A stretch of DNA of 64,000 nucleotides from Photobacterium alginatilyticum (GTDB lineage: Bacteria > Pseudomonadota > Gammaproteobacteria > Enterobacterales > Vibrionaceae). The translations under genes were made by a program, and so were the position numbers. Below the pieces are notes generated by a model, which saw only the letters and a list, made by a program, of their open reading frames with translations, made no database searches and was not told the DNA's origin. Location: positions 62,001-126,000 of the forward strand of contig NZ_RSEJ01000006.1 in NCBI RefSeq assembly GCF_009910675.1, given 5' to 3'. Positions within the stretch are counted from its first letter, which is position 1. Every line of letters begins with the position of its first letter. Below, in pieces: positions 45,541-55,130 of this stretch.

Positions 45541-45651
45541 ATGTTTTGTAAGCACTCGACCGTATTTAGAGTAAAGCGCAACTTCTGGCAGCGTATTTTC
45601 TATAAAAGCATCTATCAATGCTCGACCTGCAAGCAAACCATCAAGCTGTAA
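45541..45651 (+). CDS. Small Cys-rich protein, 36 aa
   Basis: An ORF from ATG to TAA encoding 36 residues: MFCKHSTVF at the start and QCSTCKQ near the end, so one Cys (with an adjacent His) near the N-terminus and a CxxC near the C-terminus, with basic and aromatic residues between. This could form a minimal zinc site. Starts 45 bases after the lipoprotein stop on the same strand. Too short for homology by eye. Confidence 0.5.
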   Translation: MFCKHSTVFRVKRNFWQRIFYKSIYQCSTCKQTIKL

Positions 45652-45719
45652 TCAGCCAGCAGATCGAAAGACCATCACCAACATTAAGCTTGGCACACCA
45701 GCAATATGTTTACATCGAA

Positions 45720-46211
45720 CTAACTGGCTGAAAATGCAAGGACGCGATTTTCGTACTGCTCTCCACCTAGCTGGAAAAACACCTCGCCAATGTCTCTAAA
45801 TCCTTGCTTTTTATAAAACCCAATTGCGGGATCATTGTGTACCCAGGTCGAAAGCCAGTAGCTACCGCCAAACTGAGACCGGATCTCGGCAAGCAGTTTT
45901 TTTCCAATCCCTTTTCCATGAAAGTGCTCCTGAACATACAAGGTCTCCACCTCATAACCATTAGACTCATCTCGATAGTGGGATGTTAAGTTGACGGCAA
46001 TGTAGCCGAGCAGGTGCTCACCGTCGGTATACACTAAAATGCGGTAGTCTGGATTGTGCAATAATGCTTCAAAATGACTTTCTGTGAACGTAGACAAGAC
46101 ATATTGTGCGATGTCAGCCCGGATCCCGTCCCTGGCATAGGTGTGTAACCATACTTGTATAGAGAGCGCGGCTAAGTTCCGGCAATCTCCTTCCCTGGCA
46201 TGTCTGATCAT
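45720..46211 (-). CDS. GNAT acetyltransferase
   Basis: N-acetyltransferase of 163 aa. The acetyl-CoA pyrophosphate loop is seen as VQEHFHGKGIGKKLLAEI and a C-terminal NDPAIGFYKKQGF motif with the family Tyr. Residues 1-20 (MIRHAREGDCRNLAALSIQV) are the usual start. Substrate unknown; monocistronic as far as can be seen. Confidence 0.9.
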   Translation of the reverse strand: MIRHAREGDCRNLAALSIQVWLHTYARDGIRADIAQYVLSTFTESHFEALLHNPDYRILVYTDGEHLLGYIAVNLTSHYRDESNGYEVETLYVQEHFHGKGIGKKLLAEIRSQFGGSYWLSTWVHNDPAIGFYKKQGFRDIGEVFFQLGGEQYENRVLAFSAS

Positions 46212-46292
46212 AGTTTATATCAAGGTCATCATGACCTGCCCCGATTACTTAACTTGCTGGTATTGTTACATATTAACCAGAAGGTTTCTCAA

Positions 46293-47432
46293 TCATTCCG
46301 GATCTATCCTGCGCTTATAAACAAAGTCACCTTGCTTAATCTCAAGCAGAACTGCACTTTTGGTCGGATCGCCGGATCCCTTGTACTCAATTCGACCGGT
46401 AACCCCCTCGTAGCCCCCGAGGCTATTCAATGCGTCACGAATGCCTTTCGGATCGGTACCACCATAGCGCCTTGCCGCTTCAAAGAGCATCCCGAAAGCA
46501 TCGTAAGTTAACGCAACGACATCACTCGGCTCTTTGCTATAAACTTCTCTAAAACGCGCCCTGAAATGCACCGCTTCACCATCGGCTTTATTGACGGCGT
46601 AATGCGTACTGAAATAAGCACCTTCAAGCGCATCACGATCCGACTCAGGAATTTGCGTCCAGGTATCACTGCCTAGCAACATGGCATCAAGGCCTAGTTT
46701 TCTGGCCAAACGGGCCTGCTCAGGTACCTCGTTATAATAATTAGGCAAGAACAATACCCCTGGATCCGCGGCCTGAATACGACGCAACTGCTCAGTCACA
46801 TCCGGTGCGTCGCGGGTATAGAGCTCATAGGCAACAACCCTGCCCCCCTGCGCCCTGAAGGCAGCTCGGAATACCTCAGCCAAATTGCGGTTATACTCGC
46901 TAGAGACATCGTATAGCACAGCCGCTTTCCGATAGCCCAAATCCTGATAGGCAAACCTTGCCATCAGCTGTCCCTGAAAGGTGTCGTTAAAGGCAATCCG
47001 GTATACCCATTTCTTGTTGCGTGTGGTTTCCGGGTTGGTCGACCAGGGGCTAAGCATCGGGATTTGGGCATATTCGGCATACCGTGCGGCAGGAATGGCA
47101 TTTCGGCTTGCCTGCGGGCCAATGATGGCACTGACATTTTGCTGGTTGATGAGCCGCAACGCCGCACTGATGGTTTGCTCGGCATTATCCTGGTTATCCT
47201 CAATCAACAGCGTCACGAGATAGCGTTCATCATCAATAATCAAGCCGCCCCGATTATTGACTTCCTGTACTGCCAGCTTAGCCGCTTCTACCGTTGCCAA
47301 GCCGACTTCCGGGATCTGGCCACTGATCGGCGCAATCAATCCGATACGCAATTCTTTTTCCTGTAACGGCTGGCTATCGCAACCCACTAAAACAAGCACA
47401 AAAACCATCAGCATGCCTGAAAATAACTTCAT
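46293..47432 (-). CDS. Branched-chain-type ABC substrate-binding lipoprotein
   Basis: Type I periplasmic binding protein (LivJ-like, Leu/Ile/Val superfamily), 379 aa. Signal peptide with lipobox LVGC (Cys near residue 18), then RIGLIAPISGQIPEVGLATVEA and IGPQASRNAIPAARYAEYAQIPMLSP, the hallmark strand-turns. It starts 10 bases after the adenylate cyclase stop, so the two are an operon. No permease or ATPase is present nearby, so it may serve as a sensor protein for the cyclase rather than for transport (inference). Ligand may be a small amino acid or amide. Confidence 0.93.
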   Translation of the reverse strand: MKLFSGMLMVFVLVLVGCDSQPLQEKELRIGLIAPISGQIPEVGLATVEAAKLAVQEVNNRGGLIIDDERYLVTLLIEDNQDNAEQTISAALRLINQQNVSAIIGPQASRNAIPAARYAEYAQIPMLSPWSTNPETTRNKKWVYRIAFNDTFQGQLMARFAYQDLGYRKAAVLYDVSSEYNRNLAEVFRAAFRAQGGRVVAYELYTRDAPDVTEQLRRIQAADPGVLFLPNYYNEVPEQARLARKLGLDAMLLGSDTWTQIPESDRDALEGAYFSTHYAVNKADGEAVHFRARFREVYSKEPSDVVALTYDAFGMLFEAARRYGGTDPKGIRDALNSLGGYEGVTGRIEYKGSGDPTKSAVLLEIKQGDFVYKRRIDPE

Positions 47433-47442
47433 ACACTTATCC

Positions 47443-49230
47443 TTATTCGTTAACCGCTTCTTCCTTACGCCCTTTAAGCATATAAGTGTGCATTTCTCCT
47501 TTTCCCTTGATCACGACCATTCCGCGATCGTCAAACTCGTAATCATCCTTCAAATGCTTATAGGTTGCCTCGGTGATCTGAATGCCGCCCTTCAACCCTT
47601 GCGACTCCATCCGCGAAGCGGTGTTGACCGCATCACCCCAAATATCATAGATAAACTTTTTGGTGCCAATCACCCCGGCAACAACAGGACCGCTGTTGAT
47701 CCCGATGCGAATGCTGAGTGTCTTGCCATGGCGCTGGTTAAAACATGTAATGACATCGAGCATATCCAGCGCCGTCTCGGCAACTACTTCGGCGTGATCG
47801 TCTCGCGGGATAGGGATCCCCGCCCCAACCATGTAGGCATCGCCAATGGTCTTTATTTTTTCCAACCCCCTACGCTCGCTTAAGCTGTCAAACTCACAGA
47901 ATATTTCGTTCAACAAGCCCACCACTTCTGCTGCAGGCAACCCGGCAGACATCGGCGTGAAGTTGACAATATCGGCAAACAAGATTGTGACCTCGGAAAA
48001 GCTATCGGCAATTGTGTCTTCACCATGCTTCAGGCGCTCAGCGATGGGAGCCGGCAAGATGTTGAGCAGCAAATGTTCAGATCTCTCGCGCTCTTCGGCC
48101 AGGTCGTCGAGCGTTTTCTTCAGCCTGGCAATCATCTGGTTGAAATTCTGCGCCAGCAGCCCGGTCTCGTCCTGGGTCAGCACCGGGGCGGTCTGAGTCA
48201 GATCGCCGCCACTGATTTTCAGTGTCGTCTCAGTAACCGCCGAGATCGGCCGGGTGATCCTAACGGCAATCAGGTAGATGCCGATGCTCAACAAACCGAC
48301 AGCCAGCAAACCAACGGCCAGTACCATGACGCCAAACCGGTTGGCAGGTGCCAGTGCCGCTGAAGCCCTGACTTCTGATATCAGGGCCAGCCCCAGTTCG
48401 GGCAGCCACCGATAGCTGCCGATCACCGGTTCGCCGGCATAATTATCATACAGTCCGGCACCACTTTGCCCCTGTAGCGCCGTTTCAATACCCTGGCTAT
48501 GAACTCCGCGCGGATAGGAGGCGTGGCCGAACCGCTCGGGAGAGATGAAACGATTATGGGCATCGACAAGGTATGCCTCGCCACTTTCCCCCAGCCCTGT
48601 TTGCCGGCTGACAATCTCGACCAATACTGACAAGCGGACATGGGCGGCCAGCACGCCGAGCAACTCGCCAGTCGGGCTCAGCAGTGGGGTAGATACGGTT
48701 AAGGTCGGCGCGGCCGTATCCGGGGTGGGGTACACCTTCTGCAAGAACGTTTCCTTCTGTCCCTGAACAAAATATTGGTGGTTTAGCCGATAATCACCTT
48801 CATCATCGGGCTGAGTCGAGAAGAAGACCCGGCCACCGACTCTGGTCATCATAAACACCTCTGTCAGATCAGAGGCCGTTGCCGAGCCGTAATCAAGAAA
48901 GGTAGAAAGAAACAACACCTCTGCCAGTTGAAAATGGGCTGTCTTGTATGCCGCCGTCCCTGTTTCTTTGGCCAGCAGAGCATCGGCCGCCGCCCGAAGC
49001 TCATCAAGTTCTGCAATGTTCCTTACAACAGTTATCTGCTCGGCAATATAGCGGTTAATTTCGAATTCTTTGTGATCAGCCGTCAAATCAAACTGATCAA
49101 TCGCCATCTCTTTTTGAGTTTCGGCCGCAAGGAAATAGGTCACCGATGCCAGCGCCACCACGACCAACACGGATACCAACAAAAAATAGGCAGTCATTCG
49201 GGCCTTAAGGCTCTGTTGCAAAAGCCCCAT
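47443..49230 (-). CDS. Membrane adenylate cyclase with Cache and HAMP domains
   Basis: Class III nucleotide cyclase of 595 aa. TM1 ~13-34, extracytoplasmic double-Cache-type sensor ~38-290 (AYLVDAHNRFISPERFG is a Cache landmark), TM2 ~298-322, HAMP ~323-375, short coiled coil and cyclase ~405-575. Catalytic residues are present: metal Asp420 (LFADIVNFT) and Asp464 (IGDAYM), adenine-specifying Lys460 and Asp529 (FIYDIWGD), and the transition-state pair Asn536/Arg540 (NTASR). Lys/Asp at the specificity sites predict ATP to cAMP rather than GTP. Operon with the binding lipoprotein downstream; divergent from a second binding protein and a cNMP-binding antiporter. Confidence 0.94.
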   Translation of the reverse strand: MGLLQQSLKARMTAYFLLVSVLVVVALASVTYFLAAETQKEMAIDQFDLTADHKEFEINRYIAEQITVVRNIAELDELRAAADALLAKETGTAAYKTAHFQLAEVLFLSTFLDYGSATASDLTEVFMMTRVGGRVFFSTQPDDEGDYRLNHQYFVQGQKETFLQKVYPTPDTAAPTLTVSTPLLSPTGELLGVLAAHVRLSVLVEIVSRQTGLGESGEAYLVDAHNRFISPERFGHASYPRGVHSQGIETALQGQSGAGLYDNYAGEPVIGSYRWLPELGLALISEVRASAALAPANRFGVMVLAVGLLAVGLLSIGIYLIAVRITRPISAVTETTLKISGGDLTQTAPVLTQDETGLLAQNFNQMIARLKKTLDDLAEERERSEHLLLNILPAPIAERLKHGEDTIADSFSEVTILFADIVNFTPMSAGLPAAEVVGLLNEIFCEFDSLSERRGLEKIKTIGDAYMVGAGIPIPRDDHAEVVAETALDMLDVITCFNQRHGKTLSIRIGINSGPVVAGVIGTKKFIYDIWGDAVNTASRMESQGLKGGIQITEATYKHLKDDYEFDDRGMVVIKGKGEMHTYMLKGRKEEAVNE

Positions 49231-49431
49231 TCAATTCCTCCCGCACCCGTTAGCAAAAAATAAGCAAAAAAAGTACCAGTCAAAATGAGTATAGACGCCC
49301 AGACAACCTCGCTTTACTTATTGCACGCACCTTCTTCCCCGGCAACCACCAGCACTTAGGCTAACCTGAATAGATAGGCATCAGCGCACGCCATGCCGCG
49401 CCTCCGCGAATAAGAAAGCAAAGGCCAGACC

Positions 49432-50784
49432 TTGAAGAACTTAAAACAAAGCAATACCCAAGCGCGCTTTACTCCGTTAAGCAGGCGACAGATTATCCAC
49501 ACTGCCAGTGTGCTTGGCGCGGCTGGCACTCTTTCCATGTACGCGCCAGGTGTCCTTGGTGCCCGGGATGCTGCCGATACTCCCCAAGACTCCAACCTGC
49601 CCTTGAAACTCGGCGTTTGCGGACCGTTCAGCGGTCCGGCCAAACAAACCGGTGATGCCATCAGACAAGGAGTATTGATGGCACTTGAAGATGCCGGGGC
49701 TGCCGGTGAAGCCCCGGTGACCATCAATGGCGTTCGGCATGATGTTGAGGTTATATGGGTAGACAGCCAGTCAAACCCGGAAATCGCCGCAAAAGCCACA
49801 ACCGAGGCTATCCAGCAACAAGGGGTCAAACTGATGGTTGGCGGCTGGCATTCATCTGTCGCCTTGGCACTGATGGATATAACAGCCGATCTCAATACGA
49901 TTCATCTTGGCCATCTGGGAGCATCACAGTATATCGCCGCCAAAATAAACGATGATCCCCAGCGTTACCGGGGCTGGTTCAAAGGATGGCCCTCACCGCC
50001 GAAACTCGCAGGTCTTTATGGTGCACCTCTCAAATATCTGTTGGAGCATGAGCTGTGGCTGCCGGCCAACAGACGTGCGGCAATCTTGGTCGAGGATAGT
50101 GCTTTCGGGCGAGGCTGGGGCGAGGCACTGATGCGCAGCCTCAAAGAAGCAGGCTTTGACCCTTTACCTTTCGATACCGCGGCACTGGACGAAACCGAAT
50201 TCCGTCAGCTGCTCAACAAATACAAATCCGAGCAGGTCTCGCTGGTCGCCATGACATCAACCGGTGACGTAGCCGCCAGCAGCTTCGTCAAACAGTTCAA
50301 AGAACTCGGCGTGAAAGCCTTGTTACTCGGCCATGGCCTGCGCTGGTTGGGTAACTGGTATGAGATGACGGGCGATGCCGCAAACTTTGTGGTCTCAATG
50401 GACTCGGCCATGCCTATCGCGCTGTGGCAGCGATGGTGGGTCAGGCGGTTTAAGACTAAATACGGCAAGGAGCCCACGATTCCGGCTGCGGGTTTTCACT
50501 ATGACTATACCCGAATGGCAATCAAAGCCCTCAATACCGCCAATTCATTGGACTTCGATACGCTAACAGCCATTATCCGCCAGATCCCGTATAAAGGGGT
50601 CTGGAATTACTACCAGTTCTCGTCCGCCCCGGGGCCGAACGCCCTGTCTGCCAACGAGGTCATGACCGGTCCGTTTATGAAAGGCTTCTACCTGCCAATG
50701 GTCCAGCTATTCGACGGGCAGGCAAAAATTATCTGGCCGATAAAATATGCCGAGCAGCGTTTCCGGCAACCGCCCTGGATCTAG
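49432..50784 (+). CDS. Tat-exported substrate-binding protein
   Basis: Type I periplasmic binding protein of 450 aa, ABC branched-chain amino acid/urea type. The N-terminus has a twin-arginine motif SRRQIIHTASVLGAAG followed by hydrophobic residues and a cleavage region near GARDA, so export of a folded protein by Tat is likely. Mature core: LKLGVCGPFSGPAKQTGDAIRQG, VGGWHSSVALAL and PAAGFHYDYTRMA. The start codon is TTG with AAAGG upstream; no ATG is available in frame before the Tat motif. Next gene on the same strand, 28 bases on, is the antiporter. No ABC permease follows. May bind a ligand for signalling. Confidence 0.9.
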   Translation: MKNLKQSNTQARFTPLSRRQIIHTASVLGAAGTLSMYAPGVLGARDAADTPQDSNLPLKLGVCGPFSGPAKQTGDAIRQGVLMALEDAGAAGEAPVTINGVRHDVEVIWVDSQSNPEIAAKATTEAIQQQGVKLMVGGWHSSVALALMDITADLNTIHLGHLGASQYIAAKINDDPQRYRGWFKGWPSPPKLAGLYGAPLKYLLEHELWLPANRRAAILVEDSAFGRGWGEALMRSLKEAGFDPLPFDTAALDETEFRQLLNKYKSEQVSLVAMTSTGDVAASSFVKQFKELGVKALLLGHGLRWLGNWYEMTGDAANFVVSMDSAMPIALWQRWWVRRFKTKYGKEPTIPAAGFHYDYTRMAIKALNTANSLDFDTLTAIIRQIPYKGVWNYYQFSSAPGPNALSANEVMTGPFMKGFYLPMVQLFDGQAKIIWPIKYAEQRFRQPPWI

Positions 50785-50811
50785 GCCTAACGCGCAATAG
50801 GAGGCGATGGC

Positions 50812-53664
50812 ATGCATGAGACATTTCTTCTGGTGCTGGGACTGGTCGGCCTGCTGACGATTGCCAGCCTGCTGCTGCCGCTTGCCAACCGGATTAACTT
50901 CCCCTACACCGTATTGCTCGCCGTTGCAGGCTCCCTGCTGGGCGGGATCGTACTGGCTACCAGCAACCTTGACCCGCCGGGGATCCTGGGGGACTTCCTC
51001 ACCTCGCTAGAGGCCTTGGATATCACCTCGGAAGTGGTTTTTTTCGTCTTTCTGCCCGCACTTATCTTCGAGTCCGCCCTGAATATCAATGCCCGTCACC
51101 TGATGACAGATATCGGGCCTATTTTATTACTGGCCATTCTCGGCCTGCTTATTTCAACCATGCTGGTCGGGATCTTTGTCTGGAGCGTGTCCGAAGTCAG
51201 CCTGGTTGCCTGCCTGCTGCTCGGGGCTATTGTCTCTGCCACCGATCCCGTTGCCATTGTTGCCATTTTCAAAAATCTGGGTGCCCCCAAACGACTAACG
51301 ATACTGGTTGAAGGCGAGAGCCTGTTTAATGATGCGACGGCCATCGTCCTGTTTACGATTCTGGTCACCATACTGCTCGGCAACTCCGATGCGGGCGTCA
51401 TCTCTGCGGCTGGCAAGTTTCTCGAGGTGTTTTTCGGCGGCATTCTGGTCGGCCTGCTCGCCTCCTGGGCAGTTGCCTCTCTGATCGGCAGACTGCGCAA
51501 TATGCCACTGGTCGAAATCACGCTCACTATTTGCCTCGCCTACCTGAGCTTTCTGCTCGCCGAGCACTATCTGCATGTCTCGGGGGTGATGGCCGTCGTC
51601 ACTGCGGGCCTGGTTATCAACTCATTCGGCCGTACCCAGATCTCCCCGCATACCTGGCATACACTGACCGAGACATGGGAAGAGCTGGTCTTCTGGGCCA
51701 ATTCTCTGATCTTCTTTCTGGTGGGCCTGATAGTCCCCAAGGTACTGGTGGACTTTACCACCGCGCATTTTATCTCGTTGATCGCCCTGACTGTCGCCGC
51801 CTTTACAGCCCGCACCGCCGTGCTATATTTGGTGCTGCCATTTCTCAATAAAATCGGCCTGGGGCAACAAATCAGCCTGGCCTTTCGTACTGTCATGCTA
51901 TGGGGCGGACTACGTGGCGCCGTCTCGCTGGCCCTGGCGCTGGTGATCCTCGAAACACCGGGCATCTCAGATGACATCAAGACCTTTGTTGCCTCTCTCG
52001 TCACCGGCTTTGTGCTGTTCACTCTGTTTGTCAATGCCCCGACCATGGGGGCGATGATGCACTTTTTCGGGCTCGACAGCCTTCCTCCGACAGAGCGGAT
52101 GATCCGCAACCGCGTAATGGCACTATCGATTAGGCGGATCCGCGAAGGGCTTGAACACGCCGCCCACACCGACAACATCAAACCCACCATCGCCACCGGT
52201 GTCGCAGACATCTACGAGCAACGCCTGAACAGGGTTGAACACTCAATGTCAAAAGGCGAGCAATCCGATACGGTAACCCTAGGTGTCGGATTAAGCACCC
52301 TGACCAACCATGAGCGCCACCTTTATCTGAAACGCTTCTCGGACGGATTGGACTCGGCCAAAATTACCCGTTCGTTGCTGTTCCATGCCGATGATTTGCA
52401 AGACGGCATAAAAATCGGCAACGTCCGGGGCTATCAGGAAGCTTATACAGATACACTGAGATTTGGTGTGATGTGTCGCTCAGCCCTGTGGCTTCAGCGG
52501 TCCATGGGATTTTCCCGTCCTTTGGCAATCCAGCTCGCCAATCGTTTTGAAATCCTGAGCGTTCACGAAACAGCGGTCATTGCACTGATAGAATACTGCC
52601 ATGACAAAATCCCGCCCTTGTTTGGCGAAAACCTGGCCTTAGAGCTTGAACCACTGCTTATCGAGCGCCTGCAGGCAATCCAGCAGACCCTGGATGCGCT
52701 GCGACTACAATATCCAGAGTACGCAGAAACCTTACAAAAACGTCACTTGGTCCGTGTTGCCCTGCGCCTTGAGGAAGCCAGCTACCACCAAATGCTCGAC
52801 GAAAATATTATCAGCCAGGAAGTGTTTAATGATCTGGTTCGCGAACTGGACAAACGTAACCGTATCATGGACCGTCAACCCAAATTGGATCTCGGCCTCG
52901 AACCGGACAAACTCGTCGCCAAGGTACCGTTCTTCGCCAAGACAGGCGCAGACAGGATCAGTGAAATTGCCGATATGCTAACCCCCCGGCTCGTGGTTCC
53001 GGGCGAGTGTATTATCACCCGGGGAGAGCCGGGCACCGCCATGTATTTTATCTCCAGCGGGGCTGTCGAGGCCGCAACCAAACCCCAGCCGGTCCGCCTG
53101 GGCAGCGGTGATTTCTTCGGCGAACTGGCACTGCTGACCCAGGAGCCTCGCAGTGCGACCATTACGGCAATAAGCTATTGCCAGCTACTGGTTCTGCAGC
53201 TGGACGACTTCAACCGCATAATCGCGGCCCACCCTGATCTTCAGGCACAAATCACCGAAGTGGCCAGTGAGCGATTAGATAAAAATGCTCTCATCACCAA
53301 GGTGCCTTTGTTCGCCTCGCTAGATAACAACGCCACCAAGGCAATAGCCAATCAGCTTAAATCGCGCATAGCTGCGCCAGGTGAAAAGATAGTTACCCGG
53401 GGAGAGGTTGGTGATGCCATGTTTTTTATTGCCACCGGCAATGTTGAAGTCATAACGGGTAAGCAAGCACCTGTAAAGCTAGGTACCGGTGAGTTCTTCG
53501 GCGAACAGGCCCTCCTATCGGAGGAACCCCGCAATGCTGATGTCGTTGCCACCGGCTATTGCGAACTGCTTGTCCTACCCAAACAAGACTTGCATACCCT
53601 GCTGGTAACTCAGCCAAACCTTAAGGCTCGGCTCAAATTGCGAGGACATAACCAAGAACAATAG
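50812..53664 (+). CDS. CPA1 Na+/H+ antiporter with two cyclic-nucleotide-binding domains
   Basis: Sodium/proton exchanger of 950 aa. Residues ~1-415 are the transport domain with about 12 hydrophobic segments and CPA1 landmarks: SATDPVAIVAIFKNLG, ESLFNDATAIVLF (the Asn-Asp pair of the ion site) and WGGLRGAVSLALAL. Residues ~420-700 are a helical cytoplasmic linker. Two consecutive CNBD domains follow (~704-820 and ~830-945), each with an intact phosphate-binding cassette: GDFFGELALL with PRSAT, and GEFFGEQALL with PRNAD. So transport is probably switched by cAMP or cGMP. The nearby cyclase makes a direct cAMP link attractive. An N-terminal segment functions as first TM. Role of antiporter is secure; regulation inferred. 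Confidence 0.94.
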   Translation: MHETFLLVLGLVGLLTIASLLLPLANRINFPYTVLLAVAGSLLGGIVLATSNLDPPGILGDFLTSLEALDITSEVVFFVFLPALIFESALNINARHLMTDIGPILLLAILGLLISTMLVGIFVWSVSEVSLVACLLLGAIVSATDPVAIVAIFKNLGAPKRLTILVEGESLFNDATAIVLFTILVTILLGNSDAGVISAAGKFLEVFFGGILVGLLASWAVASLIGRLRNMPLVEITLTICLAYLSFLLAEHYLHVSGVMAVVTAGLVINSFGRTQISPHTWHTLTETWEELVFWANSLIFFLVGLIVPKVLVDFTTAHFISLIALTVAAFTARTAVLYLVLPFLNKIGLGQQISLAFRTVMLWGGLRGAVSLALALVILETPGISDDIKTFVASLVTGFVLFTLFVNAPTMGAMMHFFGLDSLPPTERMIRNRVMALSIRRIREGLEHAAHTDNIKPTIATGVADIYEQRLNRVEHSMSKGEQSDTVTLGVGLSTLTNHERHLYLKRFSDGLDSAKITRSLLFHADDLQDGIKIGNVRGYQEAYTDTLRFGVMCRSALWLQRSMGFSRPLAIQLANRFEILSVHETAVIALIEYCHDKIPPLFGENLALELEPLLIERLQAIQQTLDALRLQYPEYAETLQKRHLVRVALRLEEASYHQMLDENIISQEVFNDLVRELDKRNRIMDRQPKLDLGLEPDKLVAKVPFFAKTGADRISEIADMLTPRLVVPGECIITRGEPGTAMYFISSGAVEAATKPQPVRLGSGDFFGELALLTQEPRSATITAISYCQLLVLQLDDFNRIIAAHPDLQAQITEVASERLDKNALITKVPLFASLDNNATKAIANQLKSRIAAPGEKIVTRGEVGDAMFFIATGNVEVITGKQAPVKLGTGEFFGEQALLSEEPRNADVVATGYCELLVLPKQDLHTLLVTQPNLKARLKLRGHNQEQ

Positions 53665-53814
53665 AGGGCCTGCTCCTTAAGTGCTGGTTACTGTATTTTC
53701 GGCAGGTTTCTTAATCATGACTCAAGATAACCACAATTTTTATCTAGATTTTATATCAGGAGGTAATTGACCAATGGAATAAAACGTCCGAACCCAAAGA
53801 GGAAAAGAGAAACA

Positions 53815-53982
53815 ATGAAGAAACTCATCATAATAATTATGATAAATATCATTCCTTTATTGGTTCTTATACTCAGTGTGCTAGGCACTAATTGTAGTTC
53901 TTCATTTCATGGTGCGGATAACCGCCAGGCTGACACCGAAAATCAATCAAGCTTCAGTTTACAGTGTGATTTTAGCGACTAG
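53815..53982 (+). CDS. Hypothetical small membrane protein
   Basis: ORF of 55 aa: MKKLIIIIMINIIPLLVLIL gives one hydrophobic helix, followed by a polar Ser/Gln-rich tail with two cysteines. It could be a small single-pass membrane protein or a secreted peptide; the segment after VLGTNC could even act as a lipobox-like end. The start at 53815 follows AGAGGAAAAGAG; a TTG at 53767 with AGGAGGT close upstream would add 16 residues. It lies 150 bases after the antiporter. No homology seen. Confidence 0.42.
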   Translation: MKKLIIIIMINIIPLLVLILSVLGTNCSSSFHGADNRQADTENQSSFSLQCDFSD

Positions 53983-53993
53983 CGGGGGGATTG

Positions 53994-55100
53994 CTATCGA
54001 TGATGATAAAGATCAGCATAGGCTTCGACCATTGCCAGCTGACTGAAGTGGTGTTCAACCCTTTGCCGTGATACCAGCCCCATACCATCGCGCAATCCCC
54101 GGTCGTGAAAAAGTTTTAGAAGACTAGCGGCCAGCGAATCGCGATCCTGGCTTGCCACACCGAGTCCGGTTTCGCCTTCCAGAAGCACTTCCCGGATCCC
54201 CCCGACCCGGGTAACCACATGGGGAACCCCCATGGCCATTGACTCAAGCAGGGTGACCGGGATCCCTTCGGCTATCGACGACATCGCAAAGACATCAAAA
54301 CGCGCATAATAATCCCGAACGTTTTGCTGCCGGCCGGTAAAGATAATTTGTCCGCCATATCGTGAGTCGCTGTTAGCCAGAGCTTTCAACGCGGTCATAT
54401 CGTCGCCGCAACCAACAAGCATCAGCTCAGCGTGCCGCGAAAAGTCACGATCCTGCTGGCAAGCATGTTGAAAAGCATTAATTAGCAGCTTTTGGTTTTT
54501 TATTCCCTGCAGGCGGGCCACATGGCCGACGATGAATTTATCCGCGGATGGCTTTCTGAACTGCGGCGAGAAATACTCGACATCAACGCCATTAGTGATC
54601 AAGGCTAATTTGGCTTGACGGATACCGACATCACGCTGGAGCCAGTGGTACAAATCATTGGAAACGGCCACAACGTGATGGATAACCCATGAGCTTATTA
54701 GTCGAAGGTACCGGTATTTGGCTACCTTTCCATACGGATCATAGGTATCCCGTCCATGCTCGGCATGGATCCGCCGTGGTATTCTGGCCAGCCATGCCAC
54801 CCACTGGTACTCGATAGTGCCCAGGTTATAGGTATGGAAAATATCCGGCTTTATCCCGGCAAGAATCCTGTAAAGACGCGGATACAACGACAAATCGTTG
54901 CCCGGTTTTTTGTTCATTTCAATCACAGTGACCGAAGGCGGAAGCTCCTCGACCAACTCTCCAGCCTGGGTCAGGGTCACAATCGTATGTTGATATTGCT
55001 CCCCCAACTGGTTAATGCAATTGACGATGATCTTTTCCAGCCCACCGACATGAAAGCCGTGGACAAGATGACAAACATGTTTTTTGGCTACCATATCCAT
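53994..55100 (-). CDS. GT4 glycosyltransferase, XrtA/PEP-CTERM system type
   Basis: Family GT4 glycosyltransferase of 368 aa for exopolysaccharide assembly. Starts CHLVHGFHVGGLEKIIVNCINQL, the pattern of the exosortase-A-associated sugar transferase group, and contains IANGVD-like (ITNGVDVEYFSP) and the nucleotide-sugar E-x7-E region (MSSIAEGIPVTLLESMAMG). The start at 55100 is chosen because AAAGGG is 6 bases upstream; in-frame ATGs to 55130 exist. Last gene seen of the minus-strand exopolysaccharide operon, 30 bases after the preceding stop. Confidence 0.9.
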   Translation of the reverse strand: MDMVAKKHVCHLVHGFHVGGLEKIIVNCINQLGEQYQHTIVTLTQAGELVEELPPSVTVIEMNKKPGNDLSLYPRLYRILAGIKPDIFHTYNLGTIEYQWVAWLARIPRRIHAEHGRDTYDPYGKVAKYRYLRLISSWVIHHVVAVSNDLYHWLQRDVGIRQAKLALITNGVDVEYFSPQFRKPSADKFIVGHVARLQGIKNQKLLINAFQHACQQDRDFSRHAELMLVGCGDDMTALKALANSDSRYGGQIIFTGRQQNVRDYYARFDVFAMSSIAEGIPVTLLESMAMGVPHVVTRVGGIREVLLEGETGLGVASQDRDSLAASLLKLFHDRGLRDGMGLVSRQRVEHHFSQLAMVEAYADLYHHR

Positions 55101-55130
55101 TCGGTACCCTTTCATCATGGCCTGACGCAT

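Noticed and set aside
53767..53982. Longer form of the small membrane protein from a TTG start after AGGAGGT
   Set aside because: Spacing to the TTG is only 3 bases and the extension is a basic stretch before the hydrophobic signal; the ATG at 53815 is more natural, though not proven.
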